Assembly: GCA_903916595.1 (NCBI GenBank)
Contig: CAIWXI010000077.1
Location: forward strand, 1 to 43,256
Reading direction: 5' to 3'
DNA: 43,256 nucleotides
Source of the DNA: an uncultured Bacteroidales bacterium
GTDB lineage: Bacteria > Bacteroidota > Bacteroidia > Bacteroidales > FEN-979
How positions within the stretch are numbered: the first letter of the stretch is position 1; every line of letters begins with the position of its first letter. Positions 16,618-24,123 of the stretch are shown here, piece after piece. The position numbers and the translations under genes were made by a program. Under the pieces are notes generated by a model. That model ran no database searches, was not told the origin of the DNA, and saw only the letters and a program-made list of their open reading frames with translations.

Positions 16618-17448
16618 TTATTCGCCTTTAAATGTTGCTTTAAGATCTTCTTTTTCTTTTCTCATCAGATCAACCACGATTTCCACATAACCCAGACTGT
16701 TGAAGTCGGTTGAAAAAAGTATGGTGCCTGAATTAAAATTCTCATCTGGTGCGGCGGTAAAATCGCTGATAGTCCCTATCATAATGCCTTCAGGAAAAAT
16801 ATCGGAATTTCCACTGGTTACAATAGTGTCGCCAGGTATAATATCGACATGTTTCGGCACTTCCTTAACGCTTCCATACCTGTAATTACCTCCAGGCCAT
16901 TCAACATTGACAAGCTGGTTGTTTTTCTTAAATTTTCCGGAAATCCTGCTGTCTTTGTTGAGCATCGACATAATCCAGCTGAAGTGAGGCGAAACACTTA
17001 CGACCTGGCCGACAATCCGGTTTCCGATAACCACACCCATATGATTCCTAACCCCCTGAACGCTGCCTTTGCTTATCATCAGGAAGTTATTTCGCTTGTT
17101 GGTGGTGTTGCTTATCACTTTTGCGCTGATATACCTGTACTGAAGCTTAAACACCGTATCATTTCTGTAAAAAGAGTAGGCGTCTGATTTATAATAGGCA
17201 TCCGGAAGGCGGGAATGCAGTTTAGCCATCTCTTCGACCAGTGTTTTGTTGGTTTGGCGTAAAGAAAAATACTCGGAAATGTTTCTGAATGCAGTGTTTA
17301 TGCTGCCGGTAAAGTTGCCCGATAAATCGACGAGTGCGGTATTCTGGAACTCATTAAAATTAAAAAGCAAGAGAAGTGAAACCGTCTCCAGAAGAAGAAA
17401 TAATAAAATAAAATAGTGTTTGCGGAGGAATACGTATAAGTTCCGCAT
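16618..17448 (-). CDS. mreC: Rod shape-determining protein MreC
   Basis: The 276-aa protein has one membrane anchor (about 12-30), a short coiled coil (about 60-80, LRQTNKTLVEEMAKLHSRL) and the paired beta-barrel periplasmic domain with KGSVQGVRNHMGVVIGNRIVGQVVSV and IIPGDTIVTSGNSDIFPEG, both MreC hallmarks. MreC organises cell-wall synthases along MreB. It lies 9 bases after mreB. Confidence 0.95.
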   Translation of the reverse strand: MRNLYVFLRKHYFILLFLLLETVSLLLLFNFNEFQNTALVDLSGNFTGSINTAFRNISEYFSLRQTNKTLVEEMAKLHSRLPDAYYKSDAYSFYRNDTVFKLQYRYISAKVISNTTNKRNNFLMISKGSVQGVRNHMGVVIGNRIVGQVVSVSPHFSWIMSMLNKDSRISGKFKKNNQLVNVEWPGGNYRYGSVKEVPKHVDIIPGDTIVTSGNSDIFPEGIMIGTISDFTAAPDENFNSGTILFSTDFNSLGYVEIVVDLMRKEKEDLKATFKGE

Positions 17449-17457
17449 ATACCGGAT

Positions 17458-18471
17458 TTACTTGATCAGGAAGGTGAATTTATCGAAATTTTTAAGAGCA
17501 ATTCCCGTCCCTCGTGCTACTGCCCGTAATGGGTCTTCTGCCACATGAACTTTTAACTTCGTTTTCAGGTGAATTCTCTTATCAAGTCCTCTGAGTAATG
17601 CGCCACCTCCGGTAAGATAAATGCCTGTTTCGAATATATCGGAAGCAAGTTCCGGGGGGGTCATTTCCAGCGCATTGAGAACGGCAGCTTCAATCTTTGC
17701 CACAGATTTATCAAGGGCATGGGCGATTTCAGCATAATTAACGATAACTTCCTTTGGAATGCCGGTGAGCAGGTCGCGGCCATGAACCGCGTAATCAGGA
17801 GGAGGATTATCAATATCAACCATGGCGGCTCCCGCTTCGATTTTAATTCTTTCAGCGGTACGTTCTCCAATGTTTATATTATGCTGTTTACGCATGTATT
17901 CCTCTATATCTGTATTAAATTCGTCGCCAGCGATCCGGATCGATTTGTTGTTTACAATGCCGCCTAATGCAATAACCGCTATTTCGCTGGTTCCACCTCC
18001 AATATCAATAACCATGTTCCCGATAGGTTCAAGAACGTCGATACCAATACCAATAGCTGCAGCCATAGGTTCATGAATAAGTCTGACCTCTTTGGCACCT
18101 GCCTGTTCTGCAGAATCCTTAACCGCTCTTTCTTCCACTTCGGTAATGCCGGAAGGAATGCAGATCACCATTTTCATTGCCGGGGGAAACCATGATTTTC
18201 CGATCTCGATCATCTTGATCATTTCTCTTATCATGTGTTCAGCGGCGTGGAAATCAGCAATCACTCCCCCTCTTAACGGGCGAATTGTTTTAATGTTTTC
18301 ATGGGTTTTTCCATGCATCATCTGAGCTTTTTTTCCAACCGCAATGATTCTTCCCGAACTTCTTTCGATAGCAACAATCGAGGGTTCGTCTACTACTACT
18401 TTGTCATTATAAATTATAATCGTATTGGCAGTACCGAGGTCAATAGCAATTTCTTTTGTGAATAATCCCAT
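17458..18471 (-). CDS. mreB: Cell shape-determining actin homologue MreB
   Basis: The 337-aa actin-fold ATPase polymerises on the inner membrane and guides lateral wall synthesis. The phosphate-1 loop DLGTANT is at 11-17, the catalytic Glu in IHEPMAAAIG is Glu134, phosphate-2 DIGGGTSEIAV is at 156-166, and the adenosine motif TGGGALLRG is near 288. The N-terminal GLFTKEIAID is typical. The start ATG is 6 bases after the purH stop, so the two belong to one transcript. Confidence 0.97.
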   Translation of the reverse strand: MGLFTKEIAIDLGTANTIIIYNDKVVVDEPSIVAIERSSGRIIAVGKKAQMMHGKTHENIKTIRPLRGGVIADFHAAEHMIREMIKMIEIGKSWFPPAMKMVICIPSGITEVEERAVKDSAEQAGAKEVRLIHEPMAAAIGIGIDVLEPIGNMVIDIGGGTSEIAVIALGGIVNNKSIRIAGDEFNTDIEEYMRKQHNINIGERTAERIKIEAGAAMVDIDNPPPDYAVHGRDLLTGIPKEVIVNYAEIAHALDKSVAKIEAAVLNALEMTPPELASDIFETGIYLTGGGALLRGLDKRIHLKTKLKVHVAEDPLRAVARGTGIALKNFDKFTFLIK

Positions 18472-18477
18472 TGTTTT

Positions 18478-20004
18478 TTAGTGTTTAAAGTGGCGTATTC
18501 CTGTAAATACCATAGCCATGTCATGCTCATCGCAGAACTTCACCGAATCTCCATCGCGTATCGATCCGCCTGGTTGAATAACTGCAGTGATCCCCGCATC
18601 ATAAGCGATTTCAACAGAGTCGGCGAACGGAAAAAATGCATCAGACGCCATGACCGATCCTTTCAGATCGAAACCAAAAGCCTTTGCCTTTAAAATAGCT
18701 TGCTTCATTGCATCGACCCGTGATGTTTGTCCCATTCCACAACCGATCAGCTGTTTGTTCTTCGTTATTACTATAGTATTTGATTTCAGGTGTTTAACAA
18801 TTTTATTAGCAAATAAGAGTTCCGCTGTTTCTGCAGCAGATGGTTTCAGTTTCGTAACAAACTGAAATTCAGCTTCCGTTTCAACTTTAATATCCTTTTC
18901 CTGCTCGAGGATTCCATTGAGCACCGATTTAAATTGTCTGGAACTGAAGATTAACGGGTTTTGTTGCAAAATTATTCTATTTTTCTTTGATTTTAAGACT
19001 TCCAGTGCATTCTTTTCATACTCTGGTGCCAGAAGGATTTCAAAAAACAATTTATTCAATTCCAGGGCTGTTTCGTAATCGATTCCGCGGTTTGCGATAA
19101 CGATTCCGCCGAAGGCCGAAAGATTATCACAGGCCAGTGCATCCAGATAAGATTCTCTTATCGTTTCCCTGCAAGCTATTCCACATGGGTTTGTATGCTT
19201 TATGATAGCCACTGTTGGCTCTGTGAATTCCGCGATAAGATTTATCGCTGCATCAATATCAACAAGGTTATTGTAGGAAAGCTCTTTCCCGTGAAATTGT
19301 TCAAAATTGCCATTCAGAAAGCCGTAAAAAGAGCCTTTCTGGTGTGGATTTTCACCATATCTCATCGGGGTCGAGATCATCTGGCTCTGTTTGAATGCCT
19401 GGATATTTTCGCTGCGATTAAAATAATTGAAGATCTGTGTATCGTAATGAGATGAAACATTAAATGCCTGGGCTGCAAAGTACCGTCTGTGCTCCACGTT
19501 TGTAAACCCGTTCCCTTCATTTAGCAGTATAATCAGATCATTGTAGAAATCAGCCGATGGAATGACCAGTACATGCCTGTAGTTTTTTGCCGCTGCCCTG
19601 ATCAGAGAAATACCTCCTACATCAATTTTTTCAATGATATCTTCCTCTTCATCCGTAGTTGCAACAGTCTTTTCAAAAGGATAGAGGTCTACAATCACAA
19701 GATCGAATGAAGGAATGTCGAAATGCTCAACATCCTTTATATCCGAAAGCTGGTCTCTCCTCCACAGAATGCCGCCAAATACTTTTGGATGAAGTGTTTT
19801 TACCCGACCTCCTAGAATGGATGGATAGGTAGTCACTTCTTCTATTGAAGTGGCCGGTATTCCTTTCAGTTTAAGAAAATCGTAAGTTCCGCCGGTGGAA
19901 TAAATATGAACATTATGTTCCGTCAGTATTTTTGCAATTTCCTCTATTCCTTCCTTGGAATAGACTGAGATAAGTGCCGAGGTAATTTTTATTTGATCGA
20001 TCAT
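18478..20004 (-). CDS. purH: Bifunctional AICAR formyltransferase / IMP cyclohydrolase
   Basis: The enzyme catalyses the last two steps of purine synthesis. The N-terminal MGS-like cyclohydrolase domain (ALISVYSKEGIEEIAKIL, YSTGGTYDFL, VKTLHPKVFGGIL) and the C-terminal transformylase domain, with the catalytic KHTNPCGIA motif, are complete. I place the start at the ATG at 20004 (508 aa), which gives the standard N-terminus MIDQIKITSALISV. A longer frame could begin at a TTG at 20067, but that codon lies inside a good promoter, so it is unlikely. The gene is directly followed by mreB (6-base gap), an arrangement I recall from other Bacteroidota. Confidence 0.95.
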   Translation of the reverse strand: MIDQIKITSALISVYSKEGIEEIAKILTEHNVHIYSTGGTYDFLKLKGIPATSIEEVTTYPSILGGRVKTLHPKVFGGILWRRDQLSDIKDVEHFDIPSFDLVIVDLYPFEKTVATTDEEEDIIEKIDVGGISLIRAAAKNYRHVLVIPSADFYNDLIILLNEGNGFTNVEHRRYFAAQAFNVSSHYDTQIFNYFNRSENIQAFKQSQMISTPMRYGENPHQKGSFYGFLNGNFEQFHGKELSYNNLVDIDAAINLIAEFTEPTVAIIKHTNPCGIACRETIRESYLDALACDNLSAFGGIVIANRGIDYETALELNKLFFEILLAPEYEKNALEVLKSKKNRIILQQNPLIFSSRQFKSVLNGILEQEKDIKVETEAEFQFVTKLKPSAAETAELLFANKIVKHLKSNTIVITKNKQLIGCGMGQTSRVDAMKQAILKAKAFGFDLKGSVMASDAFFPFADSVEIAYDAGITAVIQPGGSIRDGDSVKFCDEHDMAMVFTGIRHFKH

Positions 20005-20063
20005 GGCTGTTGGTGTAACTCCCGGGGTTTTCTTTCGTCTAAAACCAAAGGGCTCAATTTCCT

Positions 20064-20095
20064 GCAATGTTATTAATAATTGAGGGATATTACAA
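20064..20095 (-). promoter_or_regulatory. Promoter of the purH-mreBCD operon
   Basis: On the minus strand TTG (20095-20093), a 20-base spacer and TAACATTGC (20072-20064) match the Bacteroidota pattern with one mismatch in the -7 element. Transcription would begin near 20057, about 50 bases ahead of the ATG at 20004. Confidence 0.5.
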
Positions 20096-20139
20096 TAAAA
20101 GGAGCCGGGTTTTTAAGGATTTGATTAACTTTATCGGCT

Positions 20140-21402
20140 GTGAAACAATTTCAGGCCTATCTTATTTTTCTAAGGCTCTTCAGGGAAAGTTATCTTTTTG
20201 CCCTGCAGGAAATTGTAGTTAATAAAGTCAGGACCATTCTGTCGCTGCTGGGCATCACAATTGGTATATTTTGTGTAATCTCTGTCTTCACTGTTTTCGA
20301 TTCCATGGAATCGGCTATCAGAAAAAGTATTGCTTCGCTTGGAAGCAACGTTTTGTATATCCAGAAATGGCCCTGGGCTATGGGTTCAGACTACCCCTGG
20401 TGGAAATACTATCAGAGGCCAGAGGCAACTCTTGAAGACCTGCGTGAAATTGAAAAACGCAGCAGTCTTACCGAAAATTCTGCCCTTTTCGCTCAGGTCA
20501 ACAAGACCGTAAAATACCGGAGTAATTATGTTGAAAACGTCGGGATCATTGGTGTTTCTTATGAGTTTGACAGAGTCTGGAAATTTGACATAGCCGATGG
20601 CCGGTATTTCTCAGCTAATGAATCGGCCAGCGGCCGCCCCATTGCAATAATCGGCGCTGATATCGCTAGCGGCCTATTTACAAATCAGGAAGCGCTGGGG
20701 CAAAAGATTAAAATTTTTGGCAGAAACATTGAAATTATCGGGGTAATGAAGAAGGAAGGCGAGGATTTCTTTGGTAACAGCAATGATAAGGTCGTTTACG
20801 TTCCTGTCAACTATTTTAAAACCCTTGTAAGTATTAAAGAAGTAGGTACAACAATAGCTGTGAAAGCCAATTCCATGGTATCAAATGCCGAACTAAAAGA
20901 CGAGCTTACCGGTATCATGCGGTCAATAAGAAAAATAAAGCCTTCAGCTGAAGACAACTTTGCAATCAATGAAACGGATATCATCGCCAAGGGTTTTGAA
21001 AGCCTTTTCGGGGTTATTGCCATGGTAGGCTGGATTATCGGAGGTTTTTCTCTTCTGGTTGGCGGATTCGGGATCGCGAATATTATGTTCGTTTCAGTGA
21101 AAGAACGTACCAGCATCATCGGTATTCAAAAAGCCCTGGGAGCAAAAAACTATTTCATTCTGCTGCAGTTCCTGTTTGAAGCTATTTTTCTTTCTATAAT
21201 CGGAGGAATAGTTGGTCTGCTGATCATATTAATCATGACCCTGATCGTTTCCAATACAACAAGTTTTCACCTGATTCTTACTCAGGGCAATATATTACTA
21301 GGCGTGGGCGTTTCGGCCGTGATTGGCCTTATCTCGGGAATTATTCCGGCCTTTACAGCATCGAGACTTGACCCTGTAGAAGCCATGAGAACCAATATGT
21401 GA
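20140..21402 (+). CDS. ABC transporter permease of the MacB/FtsX type
   Basis: The 420-aa protein has one N-terminal membrane helix (about 30-52, after the conserved NKVRTILSLLGITIGIF), a periplasmic MacB_PCD domain (about 55-270), and three C-terminal helices of an FtsX domain (about 288-312, 338-365, 385-408) ending in the hallmark DPVEAMR. Such permeases work in mechanotransmission with a LolD/MacB-type ATPase, usually in export or lipoprotein handling. No ATPase gene is in this window. The start is a GTG at 20140; no ATG lies near, and the N-terminus fits relatives. It converges with the ferritin-like gene, 5 bases apart. Confidence 0.9.
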   Translation: MKQFQAYLIFLRLFRESYLFALQEIVVNKVRTILSLLGITIGIFCVISVFTVFDSMESAIRKSIASLGSNVLYIQKWPWAMGSDYPWWKYYQRPEATLEDLREIEKRSSLTENSALFAQVNKTVKYRSNYVENVGIIGVSYEFDRVWKFDIADGRYFSANESASGRPIAIIGADIASGLFTNQEALGQKIKIFGRNIEIIGVMKKEGEDFFGNSNDKVVYVPVNYFKTLVSIKEVGTTIAVKANSMVSNAELKDELTGIMRSIRKIKPSAEDNFAINETDIIAKGFESLFGVIAMVGWIIGGFSLLVGGFGIANIMFVSVKERTSIIGIQKALGAKNYFILLQFLFEAIFLSIIGGIVGLLIILIMTLIVSNTTSFHLILTQGNILLGVGVSAVIGLISGIIPAFTASRLDPVEAMRTNM

Positions 21403-21407
21403 TTTCG

Positions 21408-21911
21408 TTAGAAAGGCCAGAACTGATTGTCGTTCCAAATTTTTTCCTTCAGTTCATTATCTATATCGTTCAGTATTTTAAGATGGCCTTTTTCCCAATC
21501 GGCAAGCCATTGATATAAGGCTTTTTCATTCTCATCGCCAGTCTCTCCGGCCTGTTTTGAATATACTTCAATCGCTCGTTTTTCAAAATCAATGGCGGCA
21601 GAAATAGCAGCCGCTTCAAACCCTGATGATGAGATTTTCTGTTTGATATCCTCGCTTAGTATAAGATTTGCAAACTCCTCATTTTCAAGTGCCAAAAGGT
21701 TCGCCGTACTGAATTTATGTTCTTTTTCGTAATGGACAAACTGGTCTGAAAGAAACTTTACATGCTTTGTTTCTTCTTCTGCCATCACATGAAAAATATG
21801 GCTTATTTCAGGGTTAGCCGTGTTTTCTGCCACGGTTGAATAAAAGGCAAAACCTCTTTTTTCCATGAGGATGGCCATTTTCAAAATGTCAATCGCTTTT
21901 TTCGTTTCCAT
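21408..21911 (-). CDS. Ferritin-like (rubrerythrin-type) diiron protein
   Basis: The 167-aa all-helical protein carries the full set of diiron ligands: Glu17 in helix 1, ExxH at 47-50, Glu110 in DFEKRAIEVY, and a second ExxH at 140-143. This is the erythrin/rubrerythrin arrangement without a rubredoxin domain (no CxxC pairs). Such proteins often reduce peroxide or store iron in anaerobes; which applies here is not known. It is a single gene between the permease and mce, 22 bases after mce on the same strand, so it may be co-transcribed with mce. Confidence 0.88.
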   Translation of the reverse strand: METKKAIDILKMAILMEKRGFAFYSTVAENTANPEISHIFHVMAEEETKHVKFLSDQFVHYEKEHKFSTANLLALENEEFANLILSEDIKQKISSSGFEAAAISAAIDFEKRAIEVYSKQAGETGDENEKALYQWLADWEKGHLKILNDIDNELKEKIWNDNQFWPF

Positions 21912-21933
21912 AAAAAATCAATATAAACTGTCT

Positions 21934-22335
21934 TTATTTACTACACAATTCCATTAATACTCCTTGGGTTGACTTCGGATGAAGGAAGCCTATGTTCAGT
22001 CCTTCTGCGCCTTTACGTGAATGCTTGTCGATCAGCTCAATGCCAGCTTCTTTTGCCTCATTCAGTGCATCATCAGCATTTTCTACTGCAAAGGCAAGAT
22101 GATGAAATCCTTCGCCTTTCTTTTCAAGGAACTTACCTACAGGACCTTCCGGATCAGTTGACTCCAATAATTCTATTTTGGTCGGGCCAATTATAAAAAA
22201 AGCGGTCCTAACTTTCTGGTCTTTAACTTCTTCGATTGAATAACATTTCGTTCCAAGTATTTTTTCATAAAACGGAATGCTTTCAGCAAGGCTCTTTACT
22301 GCAATTCCAATGTGCTCAATATGAGTGGGTTTCAT
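21934..22335 (-). CDS. mce: Methylmalonyl-CoA epimerase
   Basis: The 133-aa glyoxalase-fold enzyme interconverts (R)- and (S)-methylmalonyl-CoA in the succinate-propionate pathway. HIEHIGIAV (metal ligand His8), GEGFHHLAFAV (His79) and GVLMELC (Glu129) supply the metal ligands seen in this family, and the size is standard. The mutase and decarboxylase genes are not nearby. A perfect 14-bp palindrome and a -7 box lie upstream. Confidence 0.94.
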   Translation of the reverse strand: MKPTHIEHIGIAVKSLAESIPFYEKILGTKCYSIEEVKDQKVRTAFFIIGPTKIELLESTDPEGPVGKFLEKKGEGFHHLAFAVENADDALNEAKEAGIELIDKHSRKGAEGLNIGFLHPKSTQGVLMELCSK

Positions 22336-22354
22336 ATTTATAAATAGTGATTTT

Positions 22355-22386
22355 GTTAATTAATTAACACTTCCTGGGCAAAATTA
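22355..22386 (-). promoter_or_regulatory. mce upstream region: -7 element and 14-bp palindrome
   Basis: On the minus strand TAATTTTGC (22386-22378) matches the Bacteroidota -7 element. Just downstream, between it and the start codon, is GTTAATTAATTAAC (22355-22368), a perfect 14-bp palindrome placed where a repressor could act. No clear -33 element was found. Confidence 0.45.
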
Positions 22387-22429
22387 CAGGATTTTTGGAA
22401 TTTCTGAGGATGATCCTGTGTCTTTCTTT

Positions 22430-22888
22430 TTATTTTGAAAAATAATTCGGCTTGTAGTTTGAAGGAGAATAAATATGGATGGATGCGGCCCGGTGTTCCG
22501 AATGATTGAAAATCTCGTGCAGTATCATGTTCCCTTCCTTATAAGCAATACCACCGGAGGGCAGCATGTTGTGGTTTAATAATTCAGGCGGTGTATCGAT
22601 CTTATACACATTTTCGGTAACCTCGCTCTGCATGATCCTCACAAGGCATCCGTTGGCAGGATGGTCATGAACAGGGCATCCCTGCTTTACCTCCCAGCAA
22701 AGGACAAGAAGTTCCATACGGTCATTCTTCTTTACAAGGTTCCGGGAATAATGATCCGGGTTGTACTTTTCATATTCCTTCCAGTCGTCACCGTCATAGG
22801 CCGATAATACAGGGCCTAGTTCCTTCAGTTTCTTTCCGCTGCAGAGTGCTGAATCAATGGCATTGAATAATTCTTCTATCGTCTTCAT
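22430..22888 (-). CDS. Cysteine dioxygenase (cupin)
   Basis: The 152-aa non-heme iron enzyme oxidises cysteine to cysteine sulfinate. The iron ligands are His74 and His76 (HDHPANGC) and His124 (ILHEIFNHS). The substrate-carboxylate Arg49 (YSRNLV) and the Ser136-His138-Tyr140 triad (SIHIYSP) are present. Cys81, five after His76, sits where mammalian enzymes have the Cys that crosslinks to the active-site Tyr, a residue many bacterial versions lack. The protein is shorter than the mammalian ~200 aa. It is a single gene with its own promoter. Confidence 0.9.
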   Translation of the reverse strand: MKTIEELFNAIDSALCSGKKLKELGPVLSAYDGDDWKEYEKYNPDHYSRNLVKKNDRMELLVLCWEVKQGCPVHDHPANGCLVRIMQSEVTENVYKIDTPPELLNHNMLPSGGIAYKEGNMILHEIFNHSEHRAASIHIYSPSNYKPNYFSK

Positions 22889-22905
22889 ACCGTAAAGGTT
22901 TCATG

Positions 22906-22936
22906 GCAAAAGTAAAATTTATTCCCCACAGCCAAA
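22906..22936 (-). promoter_or_regulatory. Promoter of the cysteine dioxygenase gene
   Basis: On the minus strand TTTG (22936-22933), an 18-base spacer and TACTTTTGC (22914-22906) give a near-ideal Bacteroidota promoter, 17 bases ahead of the start codon. Confidence 0.6.
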
Positions 22937-23003
22937 CTGTTATATTTGGGAATGAAAGGTGAAATTTAGCAGGTTTTCGTTTTTTTTCCGGATTTTTGCA
23001 GAA

Positions 23004-23036
23004 AGGCCTCCGTGGCATATTTTACCGCGGAGGCCT
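23004..23036 (-). terminator. Hairpin after tRNA-Ala
   Basis: AGGCCTCCG and CGGAGGCCT form a perfect 9-bp GC-rich stem with a loop of about 15 bases, 3 bases past the tRNA end. The T-run after it is short (TTTCTGC), so termination strength is uncertain. Confidence 0.5.
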
Positions 23037-23039
23037 CTG

Positions 23040-23113
23040 TGGAGTATAGGGGAGTCGAACCCCTGACCTTTAGACTGCCAGTCTAACGCTCTAGCCAACT
23101 GAGCTAATACCCC
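23040..23113 (-). tRNA. tRNA-Ala (anticodon GGC)
   Basis: This is a complete cloverleaf on the minus strand: acceptor GGGGTAT/ATACTCC with the G3-U70 wobble that is the identity element of tRNA-Ala, anticodon stem TTAGA/TCTAA around CTGGCAG (GGC), and T-arm CAGGGG/CCCCT. Discriminator is A73 and CCA is not encoded. Confidence 0.95.
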
Positions 23114-23121
23114 ATGAAGCT

Positions 23122-23130
23122 GCAAAAGTA
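23122..23130 (-). promoter_or_regulatory. -7 element of tRNA-Ala
   Basis: The minus strand reads TACTTTTGC, perfect for TAnnTTTGC, 8 bases before the tRNA. The -33 region has no clear TTTG. Confidence 0.5.
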
Positions 23131-23175
23131 GAAAAAATTTACTTAACAGCCACATTCTAACTAATGCTTTCTGTT

Positions 23176-23736
23176 ATGAAACGCATATTTGCCGCTATCA
23201 AAACAGAGCCCGGAGAGAAGTTCATAAACACTCTGAGTGTTCTCAGGTCCAGGCTCTGTTCAGAACATATTAAATGGGTTGAATCGTGTAATTTCCACGT
23301 CACTCTAAAATTTTTCGGTGAAACAGATGAAGGTCTGATACCCGGTATTTCTGAAACTCTTGGTACTATTGCCGGGAAAAACCCGAAGTTAAATTTCAAC
23401 TTATCCGGCTTAGGCATTTTCGGAAGCAGTTATCAGCCAAAAGTTATATGGGCAGGGATTCACCCACACGAGCCTCTGGCCTTGTTAATGAAGATTATAC
23501 AGAAAGAAATGGAGCCGTACGGGTTTGAATCTGACCGTCAGAATATCGTACCTCATCTTACAATTGGCAGAATAAAATTTCTTAATGACAAGGTATTATT
23601 TCGGCGGGTAGTAGAAGAAAACAGGTCTATACAGTCAGACTTCCTGAAAATAACCGATTGTATCTTATATGAAAGTATTCTGCTCAGGGAGGGGCCTAAG
23701 TATAATAGCTTAGGGAGGTTCCAATTTGGGAAATAA
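23176..23736 (+). CDS. thpR: RNA 2',3'-cyclic phosphodiesterase (ThpR/LigT fold)
   Basis: The protein has about 186 aa and carries the two HxTx motifs of the 2H phosphoesterase superfamily: HVTL (in NFHVTLKFFGE) and HLTI (in VPHLTIGRIKF), about 86 residues apart. Members hydrolyse 2',3'-cyclic phosphates and can join tRNA halves in vitro; the natural role is unsettled. I favour the ATG at 23176, giving MKRIFAAIK, the usual N-terminus, over an ATG four codons earlier at 23164. It converges with the DUF6249 gene, with only 3 bases between the ends. Confidence 0.9.
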   Translation: MKRIFAAIKTEPGEKFINTLSVLRSRLCSEHIKWVESCNFHVTLKFFGETDEGLIPGISETLGTIAGKNPKLNFNLSGLGIFGSSYQPKVIWAGIHPHEPLALLMKIIQKEMEPYGFESDRQNIVPHLTIGRIKFLNDKVLFRRVVEENRSIQSDFLKITDCILYESILLREGPKYNSLGRFQFGK

Positions 23737-23739
23737 AAA

Positions 23740-24057
23740 TCACTTTAACCGGTTAGCAATAATGTAATATATCATCAAGGCAAGTCCACCGAAAAGGCAA
23801 ATCATAGAAAAGAATGCGGCTTCCTCTTCCATCGTCGTCGAAAAGGCTATAATTTTTCCTATAATAATTCCAAGGCCTATGCCGACAAAAACCATTCCCC
23901 ATTTAAGCGATCCGAGAATATTGCCTTTGTTTTCAAGGCTGGAAGCGTTAACTCCGCTTTTAATCATTGTTAGCCGTTCTTTGTGACGGAGAGTGATATA
24001 GACAATACCAAAAATCATGGCAAAGACCGTAATCGGAACAATAACTTCTGCATTCAT
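23740..24057 (-). CDS. Small membrane protein of the DUF6249 type
   Basis: The 105-aa protein has an N-terminal membrane helix (about 5-22), a basic cytoplasmic segment (RHKERLTMIKSG, 24-35, very characteristic), and two further helices (about 50-70 and 80-100). This is the pattern of small Bacteroidota membrane proteins grouped as DUF6249. No function is known. It stands alone. Confidence 0.75.
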   Translation of the reverse strand: MNAEVIVPITVFAMIFGIVYITLRHKERLTMIKSGVNASSLENKGNILGSLKWGMVFVGIGLGIIIGKIIAFSTTMEEEAAFFSMICLFGGLALMIYYIIANRLK

Positions 24058-24123
24058 ATCCGTATGAGTTTAGTGTATTCTTAGCTTTTGACGCAGGAGG
24101 CAATGATAGGTTACAGCTTTGCA

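Noticed and set aside
22940-23155. 71-aa minus-strand frame across tRNA-Ala
   Set aside because: Translated tRNA sequence (LAQLARALDWQSKGQGF type) is a well-known annotation artefact.
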